The position numbers and the translations under genes are program-made. The notes under the pieces were generated by a model that had not been told where the DNA came from, searched no databases, and saw nothing but the letters and a program-made list of their open reading frames with translations. Positions 22,776-30,872 of a DNA stretch of 33,257 nt are shown in pieces. This DNA is from Streptomyces sporangiiformans (GTDB lineage: Bacteria; Actinomycetota; Actinomycetes; Streptomycetales; Streptomycetaceae), in NCBI RefSeq assembly GCF_005768555.2, contig NZ_VCHX02000334.1, forward strand, positions 1 through 33,257. The letters are read 5' to 3'. Within the stretch, counting starts at the first letter, position 1. Each line of letters opens with the position of its first letter.

Positions 22776-23219
22776 GTGGTCGAGTTCCGCATCGACCGGC
22801 GCACCGGTGTGGCGACCTACGTGCAGATCGTCCAGCAGACCAAGCAGGCCCTCCGCCTGGGCCTGCTCGAACCGGGCGACAAGCTCCCCACGGCCCGCGA
22901 GGTCGTCGAGGCCACGGCCATCAACCCGAACACCGTGCTGAAGGCCTACCGCGAGCTGGAGCGCGAGGGCCTGGTCGAGGCGCGGCGCGGCCTCGGCACG
23001 TTCGTACGGCGTTCACTGGGCGCCGCCCCGGCGGACTCGCCGCTGCGGGCCGAGCTGTCCGACTGGACGGCCCGCGCCCACGCCGCGGGCCTGGACCGGG
23101 ACGACGTGGCCGCGCTCTTCGCCTCCGTACTCGACGAGCAGTTCCACAACGGGCAGTTCGGCGACGGCCGGTTCCACGACGAGCAGCGGTTCAACAACAC
23201 CAAAGGGGAACAGGCATGA
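22776..23219 (+). CDS. GntR-family repressor, YtrA subfamily
   Basis: This 147-residue repressor has a winged HTH (about 5-75, ATYVQIVQQTKQALRLGLLE, GDKLPTAREVVEATAINPNT, ELEREGLVEARRGLGTFV) and only a short C-terminal helical region, which marks the YtrA type. Such proteins repress operons with ABC exporters for antibiotics or cell-wall stress. The C-terminus has repeats of Phe-His/Asn and Asp-Gly residues (FHNGQFGDGRFHDEQRF). I chose the GTG at 22776 (MVEFRID) with GGTGG six bases upstream; a GTG at 22755 would start within the operator. It overlaps the following ATPase gene by 4 bp (ATGA). Confidence 0.92.
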   Translation: MVEFRIDRRTGVATYVQIVQQTKQALRLGLLEPGDKLPTAREVVEATAINPNTVLKAYRELEREGLVEARRGLGTFVRRSLGAAPADSPLRAELSDWTARAHAAGLDRDDVAALFASVLDEQFHNGQFGDGRFHDEQRFNNTKGEQA

Positions 23220-24115
23220 CCGAGACCGCCATCGAGGCGGCCGCACTGGGCAAACGGTTCGGGCGGCGAGGAAAGTGGGCGCTGCGCGACTGCGCCCTGA
23301 AGCTCCCGGCCGGACACGTCTGCGCTGTCGTCGGCCCCAACGGCGCGGGCAAGTCCACGCTGCTCGCCGTCGCCGCCGGACTGCTCAAGCCGACCGAGGG
23401 CGCGCTCACCGTGCTCGGCACGCACCCCACCGAGGCCCGCCCGCGCCTCGCGTACGTCGCCCAGGACAAGCCCCTCCACCCGCAGCTCACCGTCGCGGCC
23501 ACCCTGCGCCTCGGCCGGGAGCTCAACCCCGGCCACTGGGACGCGACCGTGGCCGAACGCGTCGTCAGGCAGGGGGACCTGGATCCCAAGGCGCGCGTCC
23601 GCTCGCTCTCCGGCGGCCAGCGCACCCGCGTCGCGCTCGCCCTCGCGCTGGGCAAGCGGCCCGAACTCCTCCTCCTGGACGAGCCGATGGCAGACCTGGA
23701 CCCGCTGGCCCGCCACGAACTGATGGGCACCCTGCTCGCCGAGGCCGCCGAGAACGGCACCACGGTGGTGATGTCCTCGCACGTCGTCGCCGAACTCGAG
23801 GGGTCCTGCGACTTCCTGCTGCTGCTCGGCGCCGGCCGGGTGCGCCTCGCGGGGCCGCTGGAGGACCTGCTCGCCGCGCACACCCTGATCACCGGCCCGG
23901 CCGGCGCCCTCACCGGTCTCGCACCGCACACCGTCGTCGAGTCCCGCACCACGGGCCGCCAGCTCACCGCCCTCCTCCGCCCGGCCGGCCCGCTGGACGA
24001 CGTCTGGCAGACCGCCGCGCCGTCCCTCGAAGAACTGGTCCTCGCCCATCTCCGCAGCCCGGAAGCCCCCGCGCTGCTCCTCGACGCCACCGCCACCAAG
24101 GAGGCCGCCGCATGA
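23216..24115 (+). CDS. ABC transporter ATP-binding protein (GntR operon)
   Basis: This 299-residue ATPase has Walker A (VVGPNGAGKSTLLA), a Q loop (AYVAQDKPLH), the signature (RSLSGGQRTRVALALA), Walker B (LLLLDEPMADLDP) and the switch His (VMSSHVVAELE). It belongs to the YtrB/EcsA-like exporter group. The 70-residue C-terminal extension after the ATPase core is Leu/Ala-rich. Both ends overlap its neighbours (GntR stop, permease start), so the three genes are coupled. It is distinct in sequence from the ATPase encoded divergently at 20298-21176. Confidence 0.93.
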   Translation: MTETAIEAAALGKRFGRRGKWALRDCALKLPAGHVCAVVGPNGAGKSTLLAVAAGLLKPTEGALTVLGTHPTEARPRLAYVAQDKPLHPQLTVAATLRLGRELNPGHWDATVAERVVRQGDLDPKARVRSLSGGQRTRVALALALGKRPELLLLDEPMADLDPLARHELMGTLLAEAAENGTTVVMSSHVVAELEGSCDFLLLLGAGRVRLAGPLEDLLAAHTLITGPAGALTGLAPHTVVESRTTGRQLTALLRPAGPLDDVWQTAAPSLEELVLAHLRSPEAPALLLDATATKEAAA

Positions 24116-25101
24116 CCGCCCTCGCCGCCGTCCCGACGGCCCCCCGCCGCCGGTCCCGGCTCGCGCCGCACGGACTGACCTGGTCGGTGCTGCGCCTGCA
24201 CCGCACGGCGCTGTACATCTGCGGCGGCGCCTTCGTGGCCTTCGTCGCCACCATGATCTGGATGTACGCCATCGGGGACGACGCCCGCGCGAGCATCGGC
24301 GCCTGCGGCTCACCGGGCTCCGGGCTGCCCTCCTGCCTGGAGATCACCGAGCGCACCGCCGACGACACCTACCGGTACGTCCTGTCACTGGCCACCACGG
24401 TCCTGGCGTACACGATGTTCCCCGTCGCCGCGTGGGCGGGCGGCGCGCTCATCGGCCGGGAGCTGGAGAGCGGTACCGCACGGCTGGCCTGGACCCAGTC
24501 GGTCACCCCGCTGCGCTGGCTCGCCGCCAAGCTCGCCGTGCCCGCGCTGCTGCTGACCGCCGGCGCCACGGCGGCCGTCCTGCTGAACATCTGGGCCCGC
24601 CGGGACGACAACCCCAACCTGACCGGCGACTGGTACCACCCCGACGACTTCGTCACCACCGGCCCTGCCGCCGTCACGTACGTCCTCGCGGGCCTGGCCC
24701 TCGGCGCGCTCGCCGGGCTGGTCACCCGCCGGGCCCTGCCGGCCGCCGGCCTCGGCTTCGCCGCGACGCTTGCGCTCTACAACATCCTGGAGAGGTACCG
24801 GGAGGACCTGTGGCCCACCGTGTCCAGGACGGGTGACACCCCCAGTGAGCTGCCGCGCTCCGCGCTCCAGGTGGAACACGGGATGGTGCTCACCTCGGGC
24901 GAGCGGGTGACGGCCTCCCGCTGCTCCGTGATGCCGGACTCGACCTGCGTGAACGACGCGGACGTCGCCGGGTACTACAGCACCTTCCACCCCCAATCCC
25001 ATTTCTGGCCCCTCCACCTCGTGAGCGCCGGCATCGCGCTGGCCGTCGCGGTGCTGGCCACCGCCGCCGCCTTCTGGCTGCTGCGCCGCCGCACCCCCTG
25101 A
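24112..25101 (+). CDS. ABC transporter permease (GntR operon)
   Basis: This 329-residue membrane protein has a cytosolic N-terminus, then about six helices (TALYICGGAFVAFVATMIWM, TTVLAYTMFPVAAWAGGALIG, LAVPALLLTAGATAAVLLNI, VTYVLAGLALGALAGLVTRR, LHLVSAGIALAVAVLATAAA). Two outer loops carry paired cysteines (GACGSPGSGLPSC and SRCSVMPDSTC). The stretch GRELESGTARLAWTQSVTP is a conserved cytosolic loop of this actinobacterial permease type. It should work with the ATPase just upstream, whose stop codon overlaps its ATG at 24112. The cargo is unknown. A strong terminator follows. Confidence 0.88.
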   Translation: MTALAAVPTAPRRRSRLAPHGLTWSVLRLHRTALYICGGAFVAFVATMIWMYAIGDDARASIGACGSPGSGLPSCLEITERTADDTYRYVLSLATTVLAYTMFPVAAWAGGALIGRELESGTARLAWTQSVTPLRWLAAKLAVPALLLTAGATAAVLLNIWARRDDNPNLTGDWYHPDDFVTTGPAAVTYVLAGLALGALAGLVTRRALPAAGLGFAATLALYNILERYREDLWPTVSRTGDTPSELPRSALQVEHGMVLTSGERVTASRCSVMPDSTCVNDADVAGYYSTFHPQSHFWPLHLVSAGIALAVAVLATAAAFWLLRRRTP

Positions 25102-25106
25102 GCCGT

Positions 25107-25149
25107 ACGACCGGTACGCCCCTCGCAGGGGAAGGGGCGTACCGGTCGT
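25107..25149. terminator. terminator of the GntR-ABC operon
   Basis: ACGACCGGTACGCCCCT (25107-25123) is fully complementary to 25133-25149, a perfect 17-bp stem with a 9-base loop, starting 5 bases after the permease stop codon. Confidence 0.88.
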
Positions 25150-25436
25150 CGCCCATGCCGTTTCCCGTGCCGTTTCCCGTGTCCGCGGACGCTCTCCGGT
25201 GCCTGTGGACGCCCGGGAGACCACCCGCGCTATCCCTCACGTCATGTCGCCGTAACCATCGATTCAGACAGCCTTGCGACCCTCGACGAATGAACCCCGC
25301 CGTACCCGAGCCTTCGCCTCCACCGGAGAACGAGCCCTCGTCCGTGAAGGAGAACGGGAGCCTTTACTTCACGGCCGCGCTCCCGCCCGCTCCTTTCGAT
25401 GCGCCCGTTTCCGTCCTGGCGCGGAAGAATGGGTTC
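25150..25436 (+). other. region upstream of ppk, with a 12-bp tandem repeat
   Basis: TGCCGTTTCCCG occurs twice in a row at 25156-25167 and 25168-25179; its role is unknown. Further on I see no clear PHO box of the GTTCACC type, though phosphate control of ppk is known in Streptomyces. The ppk frame is open through this whole stretch; an ATG at 25290 would add 49 residues. An AAGAAT box at 25425-25430, 6 bases before the ATG at 25437, could be a -10 box for a leaderless mRNA, but no -35 was found. Confidence 0.45.
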
Positions 25437-27674
25437 ATGAGTCAGCCAGACACCCAGGCACAGGTACAGCACGCGCAGCCCTCCGTTGGCTCCATCGCCG
25501 CGCACCGCCCCCACACCGTTGCCGCCGTGGTCTCCGATCTGGAGCCCGACCTCGACGCCGATCTCGACGCGTACGAGGAGTCGGAGCAGGAGGGCGTCCG
25601 GCTCCCCCAGGGCCGCTTCCTGGACCGGGAGCGCAGCTGGCTCGCGTTCAACGAGCGGGTGCTGGAGCTCGCCGAGGACCCGCAGACGCCGCTCCTCGAG
25701 CGGGCGAACTTCCTGGCGATCTTCGCCAGCAACCTGGACGAGTTCTTCATGGTCCGCGTGGCCGGTCTGAAGCGGCGTATCGCGACCGGCGTCGCCACGC
25801 GCTCCGCCTCCGGCCTGCAGCCCCGCGAGGTCCTGGAGATGATCTGGTCCCGCTCGCGCGAGCTCATGGCGCGGCACGCCGCCTGCTACCAGGAGGACGT
25901 GGCCCCCGCGCTCGCGGAGGAGGGCATCCACCTGGTCCGCTGGAACGAGCTGACCGAGAAGGAGCAGGCCCGCCTCTTCACGCTCTTCCGCAACCAGATC
26001 TTCCCGGTCCTGACGCCGCTGGCCGTCGACCCGGCGCACCCCTTCCCGTACATCTCGGGCCTGTCCCTGAACCTCGCGGTCGTGGTCCGCAACCCGATCT
26101 CCGGCCACCGCCACTTCGCCCGCGTGAAGGTCCCGCCGCTGCTGTCCCGCTTCCTGGAGGCCTCCCCCGGCCGCTACGTCCCGCTGGAGGACGTGATCTC
26201 GGCCCCGGCCCACCTGGAGGAGCTCTTCCCGGGGATGGAGGTCCTGGAGCACCACATGTTCCGGGTCACCCGGAACGAGGACCTGGAGGTCGAGGAGGAC
26301 GACGCCGAGAACCTGCTGCAGGCCCTGGAGAAGGAGCTCATGCGGCGCCGCTTCGGGCCGCCGGTGCGCCTGGAGGTCGAGGAGTCCATCGACCGGTACG
26401 TACTCGATCTGCTGGTGCGGGAGTTGAAGATCACCGAGGCCGAGGTGTACCCGCTGCCGGGTCCCCTGGACCTCACGGGCCTCTTCGGTATCGGCCGCCT
26501 CGACCGGCCCGAGCTGAAGTACCCGAAGTTCGTCGCGGGCACCCACCGCGACCTCGCCGAGGTCGAGTCGGCGTCGGCGCCCGACATCTTCGCCGCCCTG
26601 CGCGAGCACGACGTCCTGCTGCACCACCCGTACGACTCCTTCTCCACCTCCGTGCAGGCCTTCCTGGAGCAGGCCGCGTCCGACCCGGACGTCCTCGCCA
26701 TCAAGCAGACCCTGTACCGGACCTCGGGCGACTCGCCGATAGTGGACGCCCTCATCGACGCCGCCGAGTCCGGCAAGCAGGTCCTCGTCCTGGTCGAGAT
26801 CAAGGCACGCTTCGACGAGCAGGCCAACATCAAGTGGGCCCGCAAGCTGGAGGAGGCGGGCTGCCATGTCGTGTACGGCCTGGTCGGCCTGAAGACCCAC
26901 TGCAAGCTGTCGCTGGTGGTCCGCCAGGAAGGCGACACCCTCGCCCGCTACAGCCACGTCGGCACGGGCAACTACCACCCCAAGACCGCCCGTCTGTACG
27001 AGGACCTCGGTCTGCTCACCGCCGACGCCCAGGTCGGCGCGGACCTCTCCGACCTCTTCAACCGCCTCTCGGGCTACTCCCGCCGCGAGACGTACCGCCG
27101 CCTCCTCGTCGCCCCCAAGTCCCTGAGGGACGGCCTGATCGCCCGGATCCACAAGGAGGCCCAGCACCACCGCGCGGGCCGGCCCGCGTACGTCCGCGTC
27201 AAGGTCAACTCGATGGTGGACGAGGCGGTCATCGACGCCCTCTACGGCGCGTCCCAGGCGGGCGTGCCGGTGGATGTATGGGTGCGCGGCATCTGCGCGG
27301 TACGCCCGGGTGTGCCCGGCCTGTCAGAGAACATCCGGGTACGTTCCGTCCTCGGCCGCTTCCTCGAACACTCCCGTGTCTTCGCCTTCGGCAACGGCGG
27401 CGAGCCCGAGGTGTGGTTCGGCAGCGCCGACATGATGCACCGCAACCTCGACCGCCGGATAGAGGCCCTGGTCCGGGTCAAGGACCCGGCCCACCGGGCG
27501 GCCCTCAACCGGCTCCTCGAGACCGGTATGTCCGACGCGACCTCCTCCTGGCACCTCGGCCCCGACGGCGACTGGACCCGTCACTCGTCCGACTCCGACG
27601 GCCAGGCCCTGCGCAACGTCCAGGAGATGCTCATAGACGCCCGGAGGCGCCGGCGTGGCACAGCGACACCTTGA
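25437..27674 (+). CDS. ppk: polyphosphate kinase (PPK1)
   Basis: PPK1 moves the terminal phosphate of ATP onto polyphosphate and back. The 745-residue protein has an acidic N-terminal extension (to about 55), the N domain (FLDRERSWLAFNERVLELAE, FASNLDEFFMVRVAG), the head domain (LAVDPAHPFPYISGLSLNLA) and two C-terminal catalytic domains. Motifs include HHPYDSFSTSVQAFL, KQTLYRTSGDSPIVDAL, the autophosphorylated His488 in GLKTHCKLSLVVR, YSHVGTGNYHPKTARLYED and FLEHSRVFAFGNGG with the second conserved His. The start is uncertain: I use the ATG at 25437 because the domain core begins soon after and a GGAAG lies about 10 bases upstream. The gene overlaps the CHAD gene by 20 bp, so polyphosphate synthesis and the CHAD protein are probably co-expressed. 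Confidence 0.95.
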   Translation: MSQPDTQAQVQHAQPSVGSIAAHRPHTVAAVVSDLEPDLDADLDAYEESEQEGVRLPQGRFLDRERSWLAFNERVLELAEDPQTPLLERANFLAIFASNLDEFFMVRVAGLKRRIATGVATRSASGLQPREVLEMIWSRSRELMARHAACYQEDVAPALAEEGIHLVRWNELTEKEQARLFTLFRNQIFPVLTPLAVDPAHPFPYISGLSLNLAVVVRNPISGHRHFARVKVPPLLSRFLEASPGRYVPLEDVISAPAHLEELFPGMEVLEHHMFRVTRNEDLEVEEDDAENLLQALEKELMRRRFGPPVRLEVEESIDRYVLDLLVRELKITEAEVYPLPGPLDLTGLFGIGRLDRPELKYPKFVAGTHRDLAEVESASAPDIFAALREHDVLLHHPYDSFSTSVQAFLEQAASDPDVLAIKQTLYRTSGDSPIVDALIDAAESGKQVLVLVEIKARFDEQANIKWARKLEEAGCHVVYGLVGLKTHCKLSLVVRQEGDTLARYSHVGTGNYHPKTARLYEDLGLLTADAQVGADLSDLFNRLSGYSRRETYRRLLVAPKSLRDGLIARIHKEAQHHRAGRPAYVRVKVNSMVDEAVIDALYGASQAGVPVDVWVRGICAVRPGVPGLSENIRVRSVLGRFLEHSRVFAFGNGGEPEVWFGSADMMHRNLDRRIEALVRVKDPAHRAALNRLLETGMSDATSSWHLGPDGDWTRHSSDSDGQALRNVQEMLIDARRRRRGTATP

Positions 27675-28806
27675 CCCCGCGGACCCCAAGGCCGGTCCCG
27701 AGACCGTCCCTGTGGCCGGGGACGCCCTGGCGGCCTACCTCCAGGCCCAGGCCACGGAGTTCCTCCGCGCCCTGCGCCAGCACCGCGAAACCGGCGGCGG
27801 GACGTCGAACCACTCGGCATCCAACGGCTCGGCGCCGAACGGCACCGAGGAGACCATCGACGCGGCCCGCGCCCTGCGTCGCTCGGCCCGTCGCATCAGC
27901 GGCACGCTCCACACCTTCCGGCCCCTGCTGGACGCGGACTGGTCGGAGGCTCTGCGCCCCGAACTGGCGTGGCTGTCGGGCACCTTGGCACTGGAGCACG
28001 CGTACGCGGCGCGCCTGGAGCGACTGCTGGCGGCCCTGCACCGACTGTCGGGCTCCTCCGCGTTCCCGGCACAGGCGACCGGTTCCGCCGTGGGCAGCCG
28101 TGCCACGACGGCGGAGTCCCGCCCGAAGCGCGCGGAACCCGAGTCGGCCGCCGGCCCGCACAGTGGATCCACATCGGAGCGGGGCCACCTGACCGTAGGA
28201 GCGGCCAAAGCGGGCGCCCTCCTGGAGCGCCAGCTCACGCTGGCCCGCACACGGGCCCACTCCGCGGCGCTCCAGGCGCTCGGCTCGAGCCGTTTCCACG
28301 CGGTCGCGGACAACGTCGCCGTACTGGCCAGCGAGGTCCCGCTCACCCCGGCGGCGGCCACCGCCGACCTCAAACCGCTCGCGGCCGCCGCGGAGGAGCG
28401 CCTCTCCGACGCCGTCACCGGGCTGCCCTTACTCACCGCCGGCCACCCCTACAACGCGGCGGCCCTCGTGCAAGGCCTCTCCACGGACACGGCCCCACAA
28501 CCCCAGGACGCCCCCTGGCACCAGGTCCGCCTCCTGCTGCGCCTGCACCGCTACGCCCGGGAGGTCCTGCACGGCGACGAAGCCCCCGTGGACGTACACC
28601 TGTTGAGCGCCGGCCAGGCCATGGACCGGCACCGGGACGCGGCGGAGGCGGCGTCGGCGGCGGCCTCGGCGGCCCGCACCCCGCGGATCGCCCCGGCGAC
28701 GGCGTACGCGCTCGGCGTGCTCCACGCGGATCAGCGGCACGAGGTGGAAGCGGCCCGGTTCGCGTTTCAGCGGGCCTGGCGGAAGGAGACGGCCGGCGCA
28801 CCGTGA
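27655..28806 (+). CDS. CHAD-domain protein, with a TTA codon
   Basis: CHAD domains are alpha-helical, histidine-containing and bind polyphosphate. This 383-residue protein has two helical halves with conserved residues (ARALRRSARRISGTLHTFRP, LEHAYAARLERLLAALHRL; RTRAHSAALQALGSSRFHAV, LHRYAREVLHG) joined by a low-complexity linker (about 140-180). The start is GTG 27655 inside the end of ppk, so translation is likely coupled. A TTA leucine codon lies at 28429-28431, the only in-frame TTA I found in the window; such codons need the bldA tRNA and delay expression until development in Streptomyces. A role in polyphosphate storage or handling is inferred from the domain and from ppk. Confidence 0.88.
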   Translation: MAQRHLDPADPKAGPETVPVAGDALAAYLQAQATEFLRALRQHRETGGGTSNHSASNGSAPNGTEETIDAARALRRSARRISGTLHTFRPLLDADWSEALRPELAWLSGTLALEHAYAARLERLLAALHRLSGSSAFPAQATGSAVGSRATTAESRPKRAEPESAAGPHSGSTSERGHLTVGAAKAGALLERQLTLARTRAHSAALQALGSSRFHAVADNVAVLASEVPLTPAAATADLKPLAAAAEERLSDAVTGLPLLTAGHPYNAAALVQGLSTDTAPQPQDAPWHQVRLLLRLHRYAREVLHGDEAPVDVHLLSAGQAMDRHRDAAEAASAAASAARTPRIAPATAYALGVLHADQRHEVEAARFAFQRAWRKETAGAP

Positions 28807-28855
28807 CCGGCCGAGCAAGGCCAACGGCCCGCACCCCACGACCGAAGGAGGCCCT

Positions 28856-29278
28856 GTGCACATGACGAACGGTGATCCCGTCCTCGCGGCGGGCTGCGTC
28901 CTGTGGCACCGCTCACCCCTCGACGGCGAACTGGAGGTCTGCCTCGTCCACAGGCCGAAGTACGACGACTGGTCGCATCCGAAGGGCAAGCTGAAGCGTG
29001 GCGAGGACCCGCTCGCGTGCGCGATGCGGGAGGTCGAGGAGGAGACCGGCTTCCGCTGCGAACCCGGGCCGCGGCTGGCCACGATCCACTATCCGGTCAA
29101 CGGCCGCCCCAAGGAGGTCACCTACTGGGCGGCCGAGGCGACCGAGGGCGCCTTCACCCCCAGCAACGAGGTCGACCGCGTCCTCTGGCTCTCCCCGCAG
29201 ACCGCCCGCGACCGCCTCACCCAGCCCCGCGACCGGGTCCTGGTGGACGAGCTGCTGGCGGCGCTGCGGCACGCGTGA
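28856..29278 (+). CDS. mutT1: MutT-type Nudix hydrolase
   Basis: This 140-residue enzyme has a complete Nudix box, G-x5-E-x7-REVEEE-x-G (GKLKRGEDPLACAMREVEEE then TGF, about residues 44-66), that binds metal and cleaves nucleoside diphosphates linked to another group. The rest fits the short MutT-like group (WSHPKGKLKRGE, EVTYWAAEA). The symbol mutT1 follows the mycobacterial MutT1 N-terminal domain; here the second, phosphatase domain of that protein is absent. The start is GTG 28856 with AAGGAGG five bases upstream; an ATG at 28862 is an alternative. It follows the CHAD gene by 49 bp, so ppk-CHAD-mutT is probably one operon. Confidence 0.9.
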   Translation: MHMTNGDPVLAAGCVLWHRSPLDGELEVCLVHRPKYDDWSHPKGKLKRGEDPLACAMREVEEETGFRCEPGPRLATIHYPVNGRPKEVTYWAAEATEGAFTPSNEVDRVLWLSPQTARDRLTQPRDRVLVDELLAALRHA

Positions 29279-29285
29279 GCGCTCT

Positions 29286-29447
29286 TCAGCCGGCGGCCAG
29301 ATGCCCCTCGGCGTCCTCGCGCGCGAGGCTGCGGGCGCGACGGGCCGGTCCTCTCCAGCCGCAACTGCAACGGGCCACGCAGAAGCGGCCCTGCTCGGTG
29401 GTGGTCGTGCGGTGGTCCCTGGGGTCGAACTCGTCCTGCTGCGCCAC
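29286..29447 (-). CDS. 53-residue Cys-containing small protein
   Basis: A short minus-strand gene convergent with mutT. The protein starts MAQQDEFDPRDHRTTTTEQG, has a C-x3-C-x-C-GW motif (FCVARCSCGWRG) and a basic helix (PARRARSLAREDAEGHL). About 89 percent of third codon positions are G or C. Similar small proteins with a CGW-x-ARRA pattern are, as I recall, common in Streptomyces and of unknown function; three cysteines and nearby histidines could hold a metal. The start is GTG 29447. A TACGGT box (29454-29459, minus strand) ends 6 bases before it and no ribosome site is present, so the mRNA may be leaderless. Confidence 0.65.
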   Translation of the reverse strand: MAQQDEFDPRDHRTTTTEQGRFCVARCSCGWRGPARRARSLAREDAEGHLAAG

Positions 29448-29668
29448 GTGACAACCGTACCGACCTCGAGCGCGGCGAGATCAGCTGCGTCGCGAACTTC
29501 CGCCGCTTCCGCGAACTACCACGGCAGTTCGCGGTCTTCCGCGCTCACCCGCGCTCTTGCGCGCTCATCCGCACTCTTCCTCATGGCGTGACGGCCCTCC
29601 CCACCCGTCGTTAAGCGGAACGACAGGAGGCGCACAGAGGGACGGCCCGGCTTGGGGGTAGGCAGGCG
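29448..29668. other. intergenic region with hairpin, possible rearrangement junction
   Basis: CGCGAACT (29510-29517) and AGTTCGCG (29526-29533) form an 8-bp hairpin. A GCGCTCA/TCCGC-type short repeat series runs from about 29540 to 29575. There is no gene I can support. In the Streptomyces maps I remember, the pst operon begins at about this place after mutT. Confidence 0.45.
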
Positions 29669-30511
29669 ATGGTGGAGCGGCAGCACAGACAAGGGGGCGG
29701 GGCGGTCGCCGTGGCCGCCGCGGCGGCGGGGCTGATGGTCTGCGCCACCGGATGCACGGGCAGCGGGGCCGCCGCCGAGGACGGACGCTCCGCCGACGAT
29801 CCGGTCGAGGTGCTCCAGCAGGCCTCCGCGGCCCTGGTGCGCGCGGGCAGTTCCAGAGCGCGTACGTCGATGCAGATGGCCACCGGTGGCACCCGCGTCA
29901 CCATCCGCGGCGAGGGCGCCTACAACTTCCGGCAGCAGGTCGGCCGGCTGAAGGTGCTCCTCCCGCAGGACCCGGCCGGCGCCACCGAGCACCGCCCGAT
30001 CACCGAACTCCTGGCAGATGGCGCGCTTTACATGAAGAACCGCGGAGGCGGTGTTCCGGCCGACAAATGGGTCCGCGTCGACACGGCCACGCTCTCCGAC
30101 GGCAACCTCGTCACCGGCGGCGCCACCGATCCGCTCGCCGCCGCCGAACTGCTGCGGGGCACGCGGAAGGCGACGTACGTGGGGCAGACGTCCGTCGCCG
30201 GCACCCGGGTACGCCACTATCGCGGGACCGCCGACCTCCGCGAAGCCGCCGGGCGGGCCTCGAAGGGCAACCGCGGACCGCTCCGCGCGGCGGCGAAAGG
30301 GTTCGCCAGGACCGAGGTCCCGTTCGACGCCTACCTCGACGACCAGGGGCGCATCCGCAAGGTCCGGCACCGCTTCAGCTTCGTCAACGGGCAGCGGCAG
30401 GGCACCGTCGCGGTCTCCTCGACGACGCTGCTGTACGACTTCGGGGCCCCCGTGGACGTACGACTGCCCGACGCCGAGGACATCTTCGCGGGGAAGATCG
30501 CCGATGAGTAG
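29669..30511 (+). CDS. LppX/LprG-like lipoprotein
   Basis: This 280-residue protein has a lipoprotein signal peptide (basic start, then GAVAVAAAAAGLMV and Cys29 in CATGC). The outer domain is beta-rich, with a stretch like LolA/LppX proteins (VEVLQQASAALVRAGSSRAR, FRQQVGRLKVLLPQD, GALYMKNRGG, DKWVRVD, ...RKVRHRFSF). Relatives in mycobacteria bind lipids or lipoglycans between membrane layers; such a role here is inferred. The ATG at 29669 follows a GTAGGCAGG stretch. It is on its own 117 bp before a small gene on the same strand. Confidence 0.82.
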   Translation: MVERQHRQGGGAVAVAAAAAGLMVCATGCTGSGAAAEDGRSADDPVEVLQQASAALVRAGSSRARTSMQMATGGTRVTIRGEGAYNFRQQVGRLKVLLPQDPAGATEHRPITELLADGALYMKNRGGGVPADKWVRVDTATLSDGNLVTGGATDPLAAAELLRGTRKATYVGQTSVAGTRVRHYRGTADLREAAGRASKGNRGPLRAAAKGFARTEVPFDAYLDDQGRIRKVRHRFSFVNGQRQGTVAVSSTTLLYDFGAPVDVRLPDAEDIFAGKIADE

Positions 30512-30631
30512 GGACCGCGGCCGGGGCGCGGGACGGCCGGAATGTGCGGGGCCGGAAATGGTCCGTTGGTGCCATGCGCCGCGTGTAGGCCGCTCCCTAC
30601 TCTAGGAAGTCGGTGACGGCAGGAAGAGGTG

Positions 30632-30832
30632 ATGCACGTGGCTCCGGTGCGCGGTACGGCAGTTCAGGACCACGTGGCCCTCGCCGAGATCGAGCTGTGC
30701 GGAGACCTGATCATCGCGGCCTCGACCACCCGTGAGGACCGGCTCAGCCCCGACCGCATCGACGAGGTGCTGAAGTTGGCCGAAGAGCGCTTCCTCGAGG
30801 AGCACGGCGAGGGCGCCGGCAAATCGCCCTGA
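30632..30832 (+). CDS. 66-residue small acidic protein
   Basis: The protein (MHVAPVRGTAVQDHVALAEI then ELCGDLIIAASTTREDRLSP) has an amphipathic C-terminal helix (IDEVLKLAEERFLEEHGEG) and one Cys. It is a small conserved-looking protein of the type found beside csoR in Streptomyces; the function is unknown. AGGA lies 7 bases before the ATG at 30632, with a GTG at 30629 as an alternative. High third-position GC supports it. It is convergent with csoR (40 bp). Confidence 0.7.
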   Translation: MHVAPVRGTAVQDHVALAEIELCGDLIIAASTTREDRLSPDRIDEVLKLAEERFLEEHGEGAGKSP

Positions 30833-30872
30833 CCACCCCCCTTGGAGTGGGATAAGTCACCTGCCGGCACGG

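Noticed and set aside
29122..29454. A 110-residue minus-strand frame over the mutT end
   Set aside because: It is antisense of the Nudix gene; the 53-residue frame in another register has far better codon use.
29516..29584. A 22-residue minus-strand peptide (MRKSADERARARVSAEDREL...)
   Set aside because: It has only a distant GGGAGGG before it, is very short and consists mostly of repeat-derived codons. It could be a gene remnant, but I cannot support it as a gene.
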